Shown: positions 16,235 through 25,155, counted from the stretch's first letter. The stretch is 64,000 nt of DNA from Bradyrhizobium sp. WSM471 (GCF_000244915.1 NZ_CM001442.1:5332001-5396000); one strand, 5' to 3'. The notes: a model not told the origin generated them from the letters alone. Translations and numbers: made by a program.

Positions 16235-17019
16235 CGCTTGTCCGCCACCGGAGTCTTTGGATTGAGATGGACGTCGATGGGTTGTCCGACACGCAAGGCA
16301 TCGGGACGCGAGGGCCGAGCCTGGATCAGGTAGACGAGCTTGTTGCGCTCCTCAAGGCTGTAAATGACAGGCGGAGTGTATTCGGCCGAAGTCGCGATGA
16401 AATAGATCTTTGCGGTGAGATCGGCGGCGCAATTGTCGCACGCGATCCGCACCGTATCGCCGATCGCGAGCTTCGGCAGCTCGGTCTCCGGCACGAAGAA
16501 GCGCAGCTTCATATTGCCGGGCGGCATGATCGAGAGCACCGGCCGTTGCGCCGCCACCATCTCGCCCTCGCGAAAATAGATCTGCTGGATGGTGCCGGCG
16601 ACTGGCGCAAACCCTTTGCGCCGCGCCATCCGCGTCTCCGAGGTCACCACCCGCGCCTCGGCGACGCGCAAGGCGGAGACGGCCGAGTCGAGATTGGCCT
16701 GCGTGCCCGAGCCGGTCTTGCTCAGCGAGGCCGCGCGGTCATAGGTCTGCTGCGCGTTGGCAAGCGTCGCCTTGTTCTGGTTGAGATCGGCAAGCTGGAG
16801 ATCGTCGTCAACGGAATAGAGGTGATCGCCGACCTTGACTTCGTCGCCCTCGCGGATGTTCAGCTTCGTCACGCGGCCGGCCTCGTCCGGGCTGACGAAG
16901 ATCATGTCGGCCTCGACCCAGCCCTGGAAGCCGGGATCACGTTTCTCCTTGCACCCAGCAAGCCCAGTTGCGAGCGCGATGATCAGTGCAGCTCCGAAAA
17001 TTACCTGCGACGACCTCAT
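16231..17019 (-). CDS. HlyD family membrane fusion lipoprotein (YbhG-like)
   Basis: A 262-residue periplasmic adaptor. The signal ends in a lipobox LAGC (Cys near residue 23), so it is probably acylated in the inner membrane. The barrel-sandwich halves (GRVTKLNIREGDEVKVGDHLY and FAPVAGTIQQIYFREGEMV) flank a coiled-coil hairpin (ADLNQNKATLANAQQTYDRA, SAVSALRVAEARV). It links the ABC pump to an outer-membrane channel not encoded here. It starts inside the last codons of tetR (4-bp overlap) and overlaps the ATPase gene by 4 bp. Confidence 0.92.
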   Translation of the reverse strand: MRSSQVIFGAALIIALATGLAGCKEKRDPGFQGWVEADMIFVSPDEAGRVTKLNIREGDEVKVGDHLYSVDDDLQLADLNQNKATLANAQQTYDRAASLSKTGSGTQANLDSAVSALRVAEARVVTSETRMARRKGFAPVAGTIQQIYFREGEMVAAQRPVLSIMPPGNMKLRFFVPETELPKLAIGDTVRIACDNCAADLTAKIYFIATSAEYTPPVIYSLEERNKLVYLIQARPSRPDALRVGQPIDVHLNPKTPVADKR

Positions 17020-17711
17020 GTCGTGCTCCGTTCGCCAAAAATCAAATCGAGATGAACGCGCAGCATGTCCTGCGCGTCGAGCGGCGCGTGCCGCGCAAAC
17101 AGGCTCTGCCAGATCACCGCGATCATCGCGGGTGCGACCAGGATCTGCGGATAATGCGCCAGGTTCTTCTGGCGGATCTCGCCGCGGGCAATGCCGAGCT
17201 CGATCAGCGCGCGCATGGCGGCGATGCCGCGCGAGACAACCTCGCGGTAGTAGAAATCGGCCACGGAGGGAAACCGTGGCCCCTCGGCCACTATCAGGCG
17301 CACGAGATCGCCGCGCCTGGTGCCGATGACCTCCTTCAGGAAGTTGCTGGCAAACGCCTCGACGAGATCGCGCACCGAGCCCGCCGGTGGCGGCAATGCC
17401 GTCAACCGGGTCACGACAGGCACGATCACCGTCCGCACCAGCTCCTCGAACATCGATTCCTTGTCCTTGAAGTGCAGGTAGATGGTGCCCTTGGCGACAC
17501 CCGCGCGCTTCGCGATGTCGTCGAGCCGCGTGGCGGCAAAGCCGCGCGCGATGAATTCCTCCATCGCGGCCTCCACGATCGCCGCACGTCGTTCCGCCGC
17601 ACGCGTGGCGCGGCTCGACGCGGGCATGGCGTCGTTGCCAGCGCGTGAATTGGCCTTCGCGTCGGAGCGAGCTGCGGGTGGCGTGGCGGCTTTGGTGGGC
17701 TTTCTGGTCAT
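17016..17711 (-). CDS. TetR/AcrR family repressor heading the efflux operon
   Basis: A 231-residue protein from ATG 17711. An unusual basic, Ala-rich tail (residues 1-35) precedes the TetR HTH (about 38-85): IVEAAMEEFIARGFAATRLDDIAKRAGVAKGTIY is spread across it, ending YLHFKDKESMFEEL. The C-terminal ligand domain is TetR_C-like. It is the first gene of a four-gene operon in which every junction overlaps by 4 bp. A perfect 18-bp palindrome at 17722-17739, 10 bp upstream of its start, is the likely autoregulatory operator. A ligand of the pump probably relieves repression. Confidence 0.93.
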   Translation of the reverse strand: MTRKPTKAATPPAARSDAKANSRAGNDAMPASSRATRAAERRAAIVEAAMEEFIARGFAATRLDDIAKRAGVAKGTIYLHFKDKESMFEELVRTVIVPVVTRLTALPPPAGSVRDLVEAFASNFLKEVIGTRRGDLVRLIVAEGPRFPSVADFYYREVVSRGIAAMRALIELGIARGEIRQKNLAHYPQILVAPAMIAVIWQSLFARHAPLDAQDMLRVHLDLIFGERSTT

Positions 17712-17721
17712 CCGCAATATT

Positions 17722-17739
17722 TGACTGACTAGTCAGTCA
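17722..17739. promoter_or_regulatory. Perfect 18-bp palindrome, candidate TetR operator
   Basis: TGACTGACTAGTCAGTCA is a perfect palindrome with an internal TGAC/GTCA repeat, immediately upstream of the tetR start (17711) and about 80 bp from the divergent arsR start (17821). TetR-family operators are typically such palindromes over the promoter. The binding partner is inferred from position. Confidence 0.7.
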
Positions 17740-17788
17740 TAGTCAAGACAGCACGGCGGACCCAATCTGACAAACAAATTAGCCTTGA

Positions 17789-17811
17789 CTAATTCATTAG
17801 CATATACTAAT
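17789..17811. promoter_or_regulatory. Three alternating ATTAG half-sites, candidate ArsR operator
   Basis: CTAAT (17789-17793), ATTAG (17796-17800) and CTAAT (17807-17811) form two overlapping inverted repeats sharing the middle half-site. They lie just before the arsR-like start at 17821, and TATACT (17803-17808) within them could be a -10 box. ArsR proteins commonly bind such AT-rich imperfect palindromes over their own promoter. Confidence 0.5.
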
Positions 17812-17820
17812 CTGAATCCT

Positions 17821-18156
17821 ATGATCGAAGCCGCTCCAAATCCCGTGACCACCGTGATGCGCGCCCTCGCCGATCCGACACGGCGCGCCGTGTTCGAGCG
17901 CGTCTTCGAGAGCAAGGAGATCAGCGTCGCCGAGCTCACGCGCGGAAGTGGCGTGACGCAAGGTGCGATCTCGCAACATTTGAAGTCCCTCAAGCAGGCC
18001 GGCCTCGTCGCCGAGCGTGCCGAGGGCCGCAACGTCTATTACCGTGCCGCGCCGCAAGGCCTCGAACCGCTGGTCTCCTGGATGGACCATTACGGCGTGT
18101 TCTGGCGCGAGCGCTTCCAGAACCTGCGTGACCTCTTGAAGGAGATCGATCCGTGA
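17821..18156 (+). CDS. ArsR family (metalloregulator-like) transcriptional regulator
   Basis: A 111-residue winged-helix protein: VMRALADPTRRAVFERV, the recognition helix GVTQGAISQHLKSLKQAGLV and the wing EGRNVYYRA are typical of the ArsR subfamily that controls SRPBCC genes (SdpR-like). No Cys metal site is visible, so it is probably not a metal sensor. I use ATG 17821; a TTG at 17785 would extend it through the operator-like repeats. Its stop overlaps the next GTG by 4 bp. The pairing of an ArsR with an AHSA1/SRPBCC protein is a very common bacterial operon. Confidence 0.9.
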   Translation: MIEAAPNPVTTVMRALADPTRRAVFERVFESKEISVAELTRGSGVTQGAISQHLKSLKQAGLVAERAEGRNVYYRAAPQGLEPLVSWMDHYGVFWRERFQNLRDLLKEIDP

Positions 18157-18617
18157 GTGCTGTTGAATTGAAAGCCGAGACAAAAGACATCGTCCTCGAC
18201 GAGGTGCTCCCTCACGCACCGGAGACGATCTGGAAGGCGCTGACCAGCGCCCAGCTGATCGCGCGCTGGCTGATGCCGCCGACCGGTTTCGAGGCCGTCG
18301 AAGGCAACACTTTCACCTACCAGACCACGCCGGGCGGCGCCTGGGATGGCGTCATCCATTGCCGCGTCTTGGAGGTCATGCCGAACCGCCGCCTCGTCTA
18401 CGCTTGGAAGGGCGGGGATGAGCGCAACACCGGTTACGGCGCGCCGCTCGACACTGTCGTGACGTGGTCCCTCACCCCGGTCGAGGCCGGCACGCGGATC
18501 CGTCTGGTTCATGCGGGCTTCGTCATACCCAGGAACGAGTCGGCCTACACGGGCATGAGCGGCGGCTGGAAGAAGGTCGTCCGCCAGCTCGATGAGATCA
18601 GCGGCGAAGACAAGTAA
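18153..18617 (+). CDS. SRPBCC (AHSA1-like) family protein
   Basis: A 154-residue START-like fold: the opening IVLDEVLPHAPETIWKALT, the middle VLEVMPNRRLVYAWKGGD and the C-terminal helix GGWKKVVRQLDEIS are conserved in bacterial AHSA1 domains, which bind hydrophobic ligands in a cavity. The role is unknown. It starts with GTG inside the stop region of arsR (GTGA overlap) and is followed after 12 bp by a GFA gene, so the three genes form an operon under the ArsR protein. Confidence 0.88.
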   Translation: MSAVELKAETKDIVLDEVLPHAPETIWKALTSAQLIARWLMPPTGFEAVEGNTFTYQTTPGGAWDGVIHCRVLEVMPNRRLVYAWKGGDERNTGYGAPLDTVVTWSLTPVEAGTRIRLVHAGFVIPRNESAYTGMSGGWKKVVRQLDEISGEDK

Positions 18618-18629
18618 GGAGTTATCGCA

Positions 18630-19043
18630 ATGACCAAGCCGTTTACCGGCGGCTGCGCCTGCGGCGCGATCCGCTATTCGATTCTGGGTGAGCCCCTGTT
18701 CAGCAATCACTGCCAGTGCCGGGACTGCCAGCGCGAAAGCGGTAGCGGCCACGGCTCGTACATGACCTTCGCGCGCGCCGGCGTCACCGTGACGGGCGAA
18801 GCGAAGCACTGGGAGATGGTCGGCGACAGCGGCAACGTGAAAACACGCGGTTTCTGCGCCCAGTGCGGCTTGCCTGTTTATCTGACCTTCGCGGCCATGC
18901 CCGACATCTTCACCATCCGCGCCGCAAGCCTCGACGAACCCGCCCGCTACGAGCCGCAAGTGGTGACTTACGCCGCGCGCGGACATGCCTGGGATCGCCT
19001 CGACCCGGACCTTCCGAAGTTCGCGGGCATGCCGCCGGGGTGA
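18630..19043 (+). CDS. GFA family (CENP-V/GFA zinc-binding) protein
   Basis: A 137-residue protein. GGCACGAIRY near residue 8, HCQCRDCQRESG near 28 and FCAQCGLPVY near 75 supply the Cys sets for the structural and catalytic zincs of glutathione-dependent formaldehyde-activating enzyme-like proteins. Most members outside methylotrophs have no proven substrate, so formaldehyde activation is not claimed. AAGGAGTTATCGCA gives an excellent ribosome site. It is the last gene of the arsR operon; a palindromic repeat follows. Confidence 0.9.
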   Translation: MTKPFTGGCACGAIRYSILGEPLFSNHCQCRDCQRESGSGHGSYMTFARAGVTVTGEAKHWEMVGDSGNVKTRGFCAQCGLPVYLTFAAMPDIFTIRAASLDEPARYEPQVVTYAARGHAWDRLDPDLPKFAGMPPG

Positions 19044-19065
19044 TAGCTGCCGCGCAAACGGTGCG

Positions 19066-19184
19066 CTCCCTCCCCCGCTTGCCGAGGGTTGGGGAGAGGG
19101 TGTCGCCGCAACGGGACAATCGCCAAGCGGAGAGAGCCCTCACCCGCGCCTTCGGCGCGACCTCTCCCGCAAGCGGGAGAGGTG
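19066..19184. repeat. Palindromic intergenic repeat of CCTCTCCCGC type
   Basis: Right end CCTCTCCCGC-AA-GCGGGAGAGG (19161-19182) is a 10-bp-arm hairpin. CGCGCCTTCGGCGCG just before it is a second palindrome, and the left end CTCCCTCCCCCGCTTG with GGGGAGAG mirrors the theme. This family is frequent between genes in Bradyrhizobium-type genomes (general knowledge). It lies between the convergent GFA and DUF2000 genes. Confidence 0.75.
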
Positions 19185-19202
19185 AAACACCAAGCACCTG
19201 CC

Positions 19203-19613
19203 TCAACTATGAAACTTCAACCCGTCGACGATCTTATCGATCACCTTGCGCTCGGCGCGCACAGCGAGACCGACGAGGTTGAGATCGGCCCGCGCCACCG
19301 CCCTCACCGCTTCGCGATTGGCGGCATCATGTGTGGTCTTGAACATGTCCTCGGTATAGACCGCCGGCTTGACGTTGCGCGTCAGAGCCCGCTCGAGCGC
19401 GCGCGTCAATGCGGAACCGTCGGCACCATAGATCAGAATCGGCTGGCCGATCAGCGCGTGATAGTTCGTGCCCGACGCGTCTTCATAGGGTTCGCCAATG
19501 CAATCGGGAAACGCAGCCGCGATGCCGCTGGTGAGGAAGGCCGCGACGTTGAGCTTCTGCCAGGCTTGAAGATCGGTGCGGATCACGATGGCGATCTTGG
19601 TATCGAACTGCAT
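19203..19613 (-). CDS. DUF2000 domain-containing protein
   Basis: A 136-residue protein. IAIVIRTDLQAWQKLNVAAF, GEPYEDASGTNYHALIGQP and KPAVYTEDMFKTTHDAANR are characteristic of DUF2000 (peptidyl-tRNA-hydrolase-II-like fold). No catalytic role is established. It is transcribed alone, with its 3' end close to the palindromic repeat. Confidence 0.85.
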   Translation of the reverse strand: MQFDTKIAIVIRTDLQAWQKLNVAAFLTSGIAAAFPDCIGEPYEDASGTNYHALIGQPILIYGADGSALTRALERALTRNVKPAVYTEDMFKTTHDAANREAVRAVARADLNLVGLAVRAERKVIDKIVDGLKFHS

Positions 19614-19676
19614 GCAACTCCTCGACTGTCATTCCGGATTCGATGCTACGCACCATCCGAATGACTGCAACAGGAA

Positions 19677-20066
19677 TCAACCCTTCGCGTCGCAGGCCCA
19701 GGCGCGGATCACGCATTCCTTGCCGCCGTATTTGTAGCATTCGCGCGTGGCGGCATTGAGCGTGGCCGAGATCTTCGGCTTGACGGCATAGCCGTAGGCG
19801 CCGCAGGGATTGGAAAGATCGACCGACATCGCGGCGCAGGCGCGCTTCATCGTCACGGTCGTGCAGTCGCCTTTGCACTGCTTCTGCGCCGCCGCGCGAG
19901 CTTCGTGCTCGGCGCCATAATCGAAGGCCTGACCATAGGCACCGCACTTGCCGACTGCAAATGCACCGGCGGCATGTGCGTCCGTGATGTGGCGAGCGCC
20001 CGCGACGCAGACGGACAGCGCAAAGAAAAACATCGCGCAACGGCGCGCGACGACGTTCGAAGCCAT
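19677..20066 (-). CDS. DUF4189-like exported Cys-rich protein
   Basis: A 129-residue secreted protein from ATG 20066, which follows a strong GGGGAGGGG ribosome site. The signal peptide ends near residue 30 (THAA-like DAHAAG). The mature part has eight cysteines and two related segments: KCGAYGQAFDYGAEHEARAAAQKQC and NPCGAYGYAVKPKISATLNAATREC, each split by variable loops. This resembles the DUF4189 family, where the repeats are held by disulfides. The function is unknown. A longer frame to 20162 lacks a signal-like start. Confidence 0.8.
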   Translation of the reverse strand: MASNVVARRCAMFFFALSVCVAGARHITDAHAAGAFAVGKCGAYGQAFDYGAEHEARAAAQKQCKGDCTTVTMKRACAAMSVDLSNPCGAYGYAVKPKISATLNAATRECYKYGGKECVIRAWACDAKG

Positions 20067-20184
20067 GGAAAAACCCCTCCCCCCAAGGCAGGCGAAGTGG
20101 ACTGTAAGCGCCGGTTGTTTCCAGATGGTGAACGGGGCGTTGAAATTGAGGCGTGCCACCAATTTCGGATCGCAGTCTGGGGAA

Positions 20185-20220
20185 TGGTGGGCATGGCGCT
20201 ACGCGCCTTAGTCCACCCTA
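20185..20220. repeat. Short palindromic repeat (TGGTGGGCA...TCCACCCTA)
   Basis: TGGTGGGCATGGCGC and GCGCCTTAGTCCACCCTA form an imperfect hairpin around a three-base TAC loop just downstream of the molybdopterin-domain fusion gene. It may act as its terminator. It resembles another common Bradyrhizobium intergenic repeat family. Confidence 0.6.
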
Positions 20221-20228
20221 GGTCAGCG

Positions 20229-21833
20229 TCAGCCCCGCCGTGCCGCTTCCAACGCCTGCGGCGTGTCGATGTCGAGAAAGGCGCTCTCGCCGTCGACCGG
20301 CACTTCGGCGACCGCCTCGGTGTGCTTGGCGATCAGATGGCGCGCGCCGACATCGCCATCGAGCGTCATCAACTCCTTGAAGAAGCGGCGCGACCACAGC
20401 ACGGGGTTGCCGCGGCGGCCTTCGCTGACGGGCACGACGATGAGATTGCCGCGGTCCGGTGCGAACGCGTCGATGAGACGGTCGATCAGACCGGCATCGA
20501 TCAGCGGCATGTCGCCGAGGCACACCACAGCGCCGTCGGACGTCTCGGGCACGGCCGCAATGCCGGCCTTGACCGAGCTTGCGATGCCGCCGGCGAAATC
20601 CGGATTCCGAGCGAAACGCACCTTCAGGCCTTGCAAGGCTTGCTCGATCAGCTCGGTCTGGTGGCCGGTGACGACGATGACCTCCGATGCTTTCGAGGCC
20701 AGCGCCTGCTCGGTCGCAATCCGCACCAGCTTCTTGCCGTCGAGCTCGGCGAGTAGCTTGTTCGGCCCACCCATCCGGGTCGAACGGCCCGCCGCGAGTA
20801 CGATGACCGCGACGTGGTTGTTGCCCTCGATCTCCGGTTTTGCGCGCGGCTGCGGGCGCGTGACGATCTCCATGAGGAGGCCACCGACGCCCATACCCAT
20901 AAGCTCGGAACGGGTCACCTTGATGCCGGCCAGCAGCCGCATCAGCACCCAGTCGAAGCCGTTCTCGACCGGCGACCGCGCGCAGCCGGGCGCGCCCAGC
21001 ACCGGCACGGTGCCGGCCCGGGCAATCAGCAGCAGATTGCCGGGATCGACTGGCATGCCGAAATGCTCGATCTCGCCGCCGATGCCGGTCACGGCCGCAG
21101 GGATCACGTCGCGACGGTCGGCGATAGCGGATGCCCCGAACACGATCACGAGCTCGGCGCCAAGTCCCAGCAGTTCCTTGACCGCAGCCGACAGCGCCTG
21201 CTCCTCATGCGCAACCCGCCGCTCGGCGATGATGCCGGCGCCGGCTGGCGCCAGCCGCTCGGCGGTGACGCGCAACGTCTTGTCGATCACCTTGGAGGAC
21301 AGGCCGGGCAACAGCGTCGAGACCACGCCGACACGCTTGATGACGTAAGGCGCGATCTTCAGAACGTCGCGACCCGCGGCCTTCACCGCGGCATCACGCA
21401 AGTTTCCTTCGACCCCGAACGGGATGATCTTGACGGTGCCGACCATCTCGCCCTCGACCACCGGCTTGAAGGCGGAGAGCGTGGCAAAGGTAATGGCCTC
21501 GTCGATATTGTTGATGCGGTCCACCGCGGCGCGATCGATCACCAGCACGCCGGGGCGCGCGGCGAACAGATTGGCGCGACCGGTGAAGGCCCGCTCGACA
21601 TGAATGCCATCGCCACCGACCGCGAGCGCGATGCTGGCGGCAGCGATGTCCTCGGAGACATCGCCCTCCTCCATCCGCACCACCACAATGTCCTTGATGG
21701 CGGCACGCTCCAGCGCCTCGACCTCGGTGGGCCCGATCGTCGTGCCCTTTTTCAACACCAGCGGCCCCTGTCGCAGGGTGTGGACGGTCACCCCGCCGAT
21801 CGCATCCCTGGGGCTCGCCGGGCCGAACTTCAT
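20229..21833 (-). CDS. Molybdopterin-binding domain fused to MocA/MobA-like nucleotidyltransferase
   Basis: A 534-residue two-domain protein. Residues about 150-330 look like the MoeA/MogA molybdopterin fold (ELVIVFGASAIADRRDVIPAA, VLGAPGCARSPVENGFDW). Residues 345-534 are an NTP transferase: VIVLAAGRSTRMGGPNKLL, VVTGHQ, VCLGDMPLID and GNPVLW match MocA. MocA adds CMP to molybdopterin, the cofactor form needed by CO dehydrogenase and xanthine-dehydrogenase relatives. It is the last gene of the cox operon, overlapping the XdhC gene by 4 bp. The fusion would couple cofactor handling with cytidylylation (inference). Confidence 0.85.
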   Translation of the reverse strand: MKFGPASPRDAIGGVTVHTLRQGPLVLKKGTTIGPTEVEALERAAIKDIVVVRMEEGDVSEDIAAASIALAVGGDGIHVERAFTGRANLFAARPGVLVIDRAAVDRINNIDEAITFATLSAFKPVVEGEMVGTVKIIPFGVEGNLRDAAVKAAGRDVLKIAPYVIKRVGVVSTLLPGLSSKVIDKTLRVTAERLAPAGAGIIAERRVAHEEQALSAAVKELLGLGAELVIVFGASAIADRRDVIPAAVTGIGGEIEHFGMPVDPGNLLLIARAGTVPVLGAPGCARSPVENGFDWVLMRLLAGIKVTRSELMGMGVGGLLMEIVTRPQPRAKPEIEGNNHVAVIVLAAGRSTRMGGPNKLLAELDGKKLVRIATEQALASKASEVIVVTGHQTELIEQALQGLKVRFARNPDFAGGIASSVKAGIAAVPETSDGAVVCLGDMPLIDAGLIDRLIDAFAPDRGNLIVVPVSEGRRGNPVLWSRRFFKELMTLDGDVGARHLIAKHTEAVAEVPVDGESAFLDIDTPQALEAARRG

Positions 21834-22531
21834 GCGGCTTCTTCTTTTTCTTTGGGCGGCAGGCGAAGCACTGCCGTGATCTCGGCCATGATCGACACCG
21901 CGATCTCGGACGGCGAGACCGCGCCGATCGCAAGCCCGATCGGCGCGTGGATGCGCGCGATGTCAGCCTCCTTGGCGCCCTGCGCCCGCAGCCGGTCGCC
22001 GCGCTTGGCGTGCGTCTTCCGCGAGCCGAGCGCGCCGATATAGAAGCAGTTGCGCTCGAAGGCGTGCAGCAGCGCGGGGTCGTCGATCTTGGGATCGTGC
22101 GTCACCGCGACGAAGGCCGTGTAGGAATCGACATTGAGCGGCGGTAGCGCCGTGTCTGGCCATTCCGCGACCAGCGGAACGTCGGGGAAGCGCTCGGGGC
22201 TCGCAAAGGCCGTGCGCGGATCGACCACGGTGACGTCGTAGCCGAGCGAGCGCGCCAGCGGCGCCAGGGCCTGGCTGATATGGACGGCGCCGACGATGAC
22301 GAGCTTTGCGGTCGGCGCATAGACGTTGAGGAATAGCTTCTTGCCGCCGGCTTCGACGCTGGCGCTTTTGCCCATGCGGAGCTGCTTGTTCAGCTCGGCG
22401 CGCAAGGGATCGCTAGCGAAGTCCCTGGCCTTCACCAGGCGCTGCTCACCGCTCTCGGTGTCGGTGACCAAAATCACCGGGCGGCGCGCGGCGCGCTCGG
22501 TATTGAGTTCGTGCAGGATCTCGAGCTTCAC
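21830..22531 (-). CDS. XdhC/CoxF family protein, C-terminal Rossmann type
   Basis: A 233-residue protein with a Rossmann fold: LVIVGAVHISQALAPLARSLG, the VTVVDPRTAFASPERFP block, FVAVTHDPKIDDPALL and YIGALGSRKTHAKR are hallmarks of the XdhC C-terminal domain. XdhC/CoxF proteins bind the finished molybdenum cofactor, help its sulfuration and deliver it to the large subunit. It starts with GTG, 2 bp after the CoxI-like gene, and overlaps the fusion gene by 4 bp. Here the two XdhC halves are separate genes, as in many cox clusters. Confidence 0.9.
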   Translation of the reverse strand: MKLEILHELNTERAARRPVILVTDTESGEQRLVKARDFASDPLRAELNKQLRMGKSASVEAGGKKLFLNVYAPTAKLVIVGAVHISQALAPLARSLGYDVTVVDPRTAFASPERFPDVPLVAEWPDTALPPLNVDSYTAFVAVTHDPKIDDPALLHAFERNCFYIGALGSRKTHAKRGDRLRAQGAKEADIARIHAPIGLAIGAVSPSEIAVSIMAEITAVLRLPPKEKEEAA

Positions 22532-22533
22532 GG

Positions 22534-22857
22534 CTAACCGACCTTCTCGACGAAGACGCGGATGGTGCCGCCGCAGGACAGCCCGACATTCCAGGCAGTC
22601 TCGTCGGCAACGCCAAACTCCAGCATCCTGGGCTTGCCGCTCTGGATCACATCCATGGCCTCCGTGACCACGGCGCCCTCGACGCAGCCGCCGGAGACGG
22701 ACCCCAGGAACGTGCCCTCGTCGTTGATGACGAGGCTCGAGCCCGCCGGACGCGGTGCCGAGCCCCAGGTCTCCACCACGGTGGCGAGCGCGACGCCACG
22801 GCCGGCCTTCTGCCAGTCCTCCGCCGCCTTCAGAATATCCTCGTCGCGATCGAGCAT
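22534..22857 (-). CDS. XdhC/CoxI N-terminal domain protein
   Basis: A 107-residue stand-alone XdhC_CoxI domain: ATVVETWGSAPRPAGSSLVI, FLGSVSGGCVEGAVV and LSCGGTIRVFVE are the conserved blocks. The Cys residues in SGGC and LSCGG are family-invariant and are thought to take part in cofactor handling. It sits 2 bp before the CoxF-like gene and 9 bp after coxE, clearly within one operon. It probably pairs with the CoxF-like protein as a split XdhC. Confidence 0.9.
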   Translation of the reverse strand: MLDRDEDILKAAEDWQKAGRGVALATVVETWGSAPRPAGSSLVINDEGTFLGSVSGGCVEGAVVTEAMDVIQSGKPRMLEFGVADETAWNVGLSCGGTIRVFVEKVG

Positions 22858-22866
22858 GGCTACCTC

Positions 22867-24069
22867 TCAGGCTGCGGAGCGGATCAGGCTGCGGTGATGC
22901 GGCGGCAGCGGCCGGGAGAGCGTGGCGATCAGCTCCTGGATCGAGCTCAAATTATGTACCGGACGGAATTCGTCAACGTGCGGCAGCATCATTTTGATGC
23001 CTTGGGCCTTGGCCTCGAAGCCGCCGAACCGCAGCAGCGGGTTGAGCCAGATCAGCCGCCGGCAGGAGCGGTGCAGCCGGTCCATCTCGAAGGCGAGCTT
23101 GGAATCGGCCTCCCGCTCGAGTCCGTCGGAGATCAGCAGCACGATGGCGCCCTGGCTCAGCACGCGCCGCGCCCATAATTTGTTGAAATTGTGCAGGGAA
23201 GCCGAGATCCGCGTGCCGCCGGCCCAGTCCTCGACCGAGGCCGAGCAGCTCGCCAGCGCCTCGTCGGGGTCGCGCTGGCGCAGCGCCCGGGTCACGTTGG
23301 TGAGGCGCGTGCCAAACAGGAACACCGAGACACGTTTTCGCGCGTCCCCTATGGCATGCAGGAAATGCAGGAACAGGCGGGTGTACTCGCTCATCGAACC
23401 CGAGATGTCGAGCAGCGCGACGATCGGCGCCGGTTTCTCGATCCGCCCGAGGCGATGGATGTCGATGATGTCGCCGCCGGTGCGCAAGGACGCGCGTAAG
23501 GTGCGGCGCAAATCGAGGCGAAGCCCGCGCGAGTCGGGCCGGTGCCGACGCGTCAGAAGCTCGGCCTGCGGCAATCGCATCCGCTCGACGGCGCGGAGCG
23601 CCTCAGTGATCTCAGCCGCGCTCATCTGCGCAAAATCCTTTTTCTGAAGGATTTCCTTGTCCGAGACCGACAGGCGCAAATCCTGCTCCTGGTGCTGCGG
23701 CGTCTCCGTCATGCGCGGCTGCGACATCGCCTCCTGGACGCGGCGGGAGCCGGCCTGGGGCTTCTTCTTGGCCTGTTCCGGCAACGGCACCGAATCCAGC
23801 ATGTGCTTCCACTCTTCCGATGCACGGAAGAACAGGTTGAAGGCCTGCTTGAAGATCAGCGCATGCTCGTGGCGCTTGACGAAGATCGCCTCCAGGGTGG
23901 TGAAGACGTCGGCGCGTTTGCCGATGTCGATCACCTCAAGCGCGCTCATGGCATCGATGACCGCACCCGGCCCGACCGGCATGCCCGTCGAACGCAGCGC
24001 ACGGGCGAAGCCGACGATGTTGTCGGCGAATTGCTCGGTTTGCTCAGGCGCAAGGTGGTTGATGGCCAT
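22867..24069 (-). CDS. coxE: CoxE-like von Willebrand factor A domain protein
   Basis: A 400-residue protein. The C-terminal half is a VWA domain with MIDAS motif DISGSMSEYTR (Asp near residue 219) and later residues in RISASLHNFNKLW and LISDGLERE. The N-terminal helical part (VGPGAVIDAMSALEVI, FVKRHEHALIFKQAF) is typical of CoxE. CoxE works with the AAA+ protein CoxD to mature the Mo-Cu site of CO dehydrogenase in Afipia (Oligotropha). coxD lies upstream in the same operon, separated by a palindromic repeat. Confidence 0.9.
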   Translation of the reverse strand: MAINHLAPEQTEQFADNIVGFARALRSTGMPVGPGAVIDAMSALEVIDIGKRADVFTTLEAIFVKRHEHALIFKQAFNLFFRASEEWKHMLDSVPLPEQAKKKPQAGSRRVQEAMSQPRMTETPQHQEQDLRLSVSDKEILQKKDFAQMSAAEITEALRAVERMRLPQAELLTRRHRPDSRGLRLDLRRTLRASLRTGGDIIDIHRLGRIEKPAPIVALLDISGSMSEYTRLFLHFLHAIGDARKRVSVFLFGTRLTNVTRALRQRDPDEALASCSASVEDWAGGTRISASLHNFNKLWARRVLSQGAIVLLISDGLEREADSKLAFEMDRLHRSCRRLIWLNPLLRFGGFEAKAQGIKMMLPHVDEFRPVHNLSSIQELIATLSRPLPPHHRSLIRSAA

Positions 24070-24087
24070 GCTTCATCACTCTCAGCC

Positions 24088-24193
24088 GTCATTTCGGGGC
24101 GCGCCTCTTGGCGCGAGCCCGGAATCCATTCATCTACTCACTCTGCGCACCAATGGATTCCGGGGTTCGCGCTACGCGCGCCCCGGAATGACG
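24088..24193. repeat. Palindromic repeat (TCATTCCGGGGCG family) between coxD and coxE
   Basis: The left end CGTCATTTCGGGGCGCG and right end CGCGCCCCGGAATGACG are inverted copies with one mismatch, and GGAATCCATT/AATGGATTCC form inner arms. The same family recurs at 29525-29624. Within the cox operon it would form an RNA hairpin that could lower or stabilise distal transcript segments. Confidence 0.85.
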
Positions 24194-24216
24194 AGCTCAG
24201 TTATGACGCGCCCGCG

Positions 24217-25155
<939 letters not shown>

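Noticed and set aside
14142..16301. Single 719-codon minus-strand frame as an ATPase-permease fusion
   Set aside because: Only the part from ATG 15305 encodes a permease. The upstream part is an off-frame reading of the ATPase gene at 15302-16234, which has intact Walker motifs in its own frame.
17785..17808. TTGACT and TATACT as the arsR -35/-10 promoter
   Set aside because: The spacer is only 12 bp, too short for a sigma-70 promoter; TATACT may be a -10 with a different -35.
18630..19043. Formaldehyde detoxification by the GFA protein
   Set aside because: The operon context (ArsR and SRPBCC) does not support it, and most GFA-fold proteins lack that activity.
24088..24193. The gap between coxD and coxE as the remnant of a deleted gene
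   Set aside because: It consists entirely of the palindromic repeat, with no coxL-like coding remnant in any frame.
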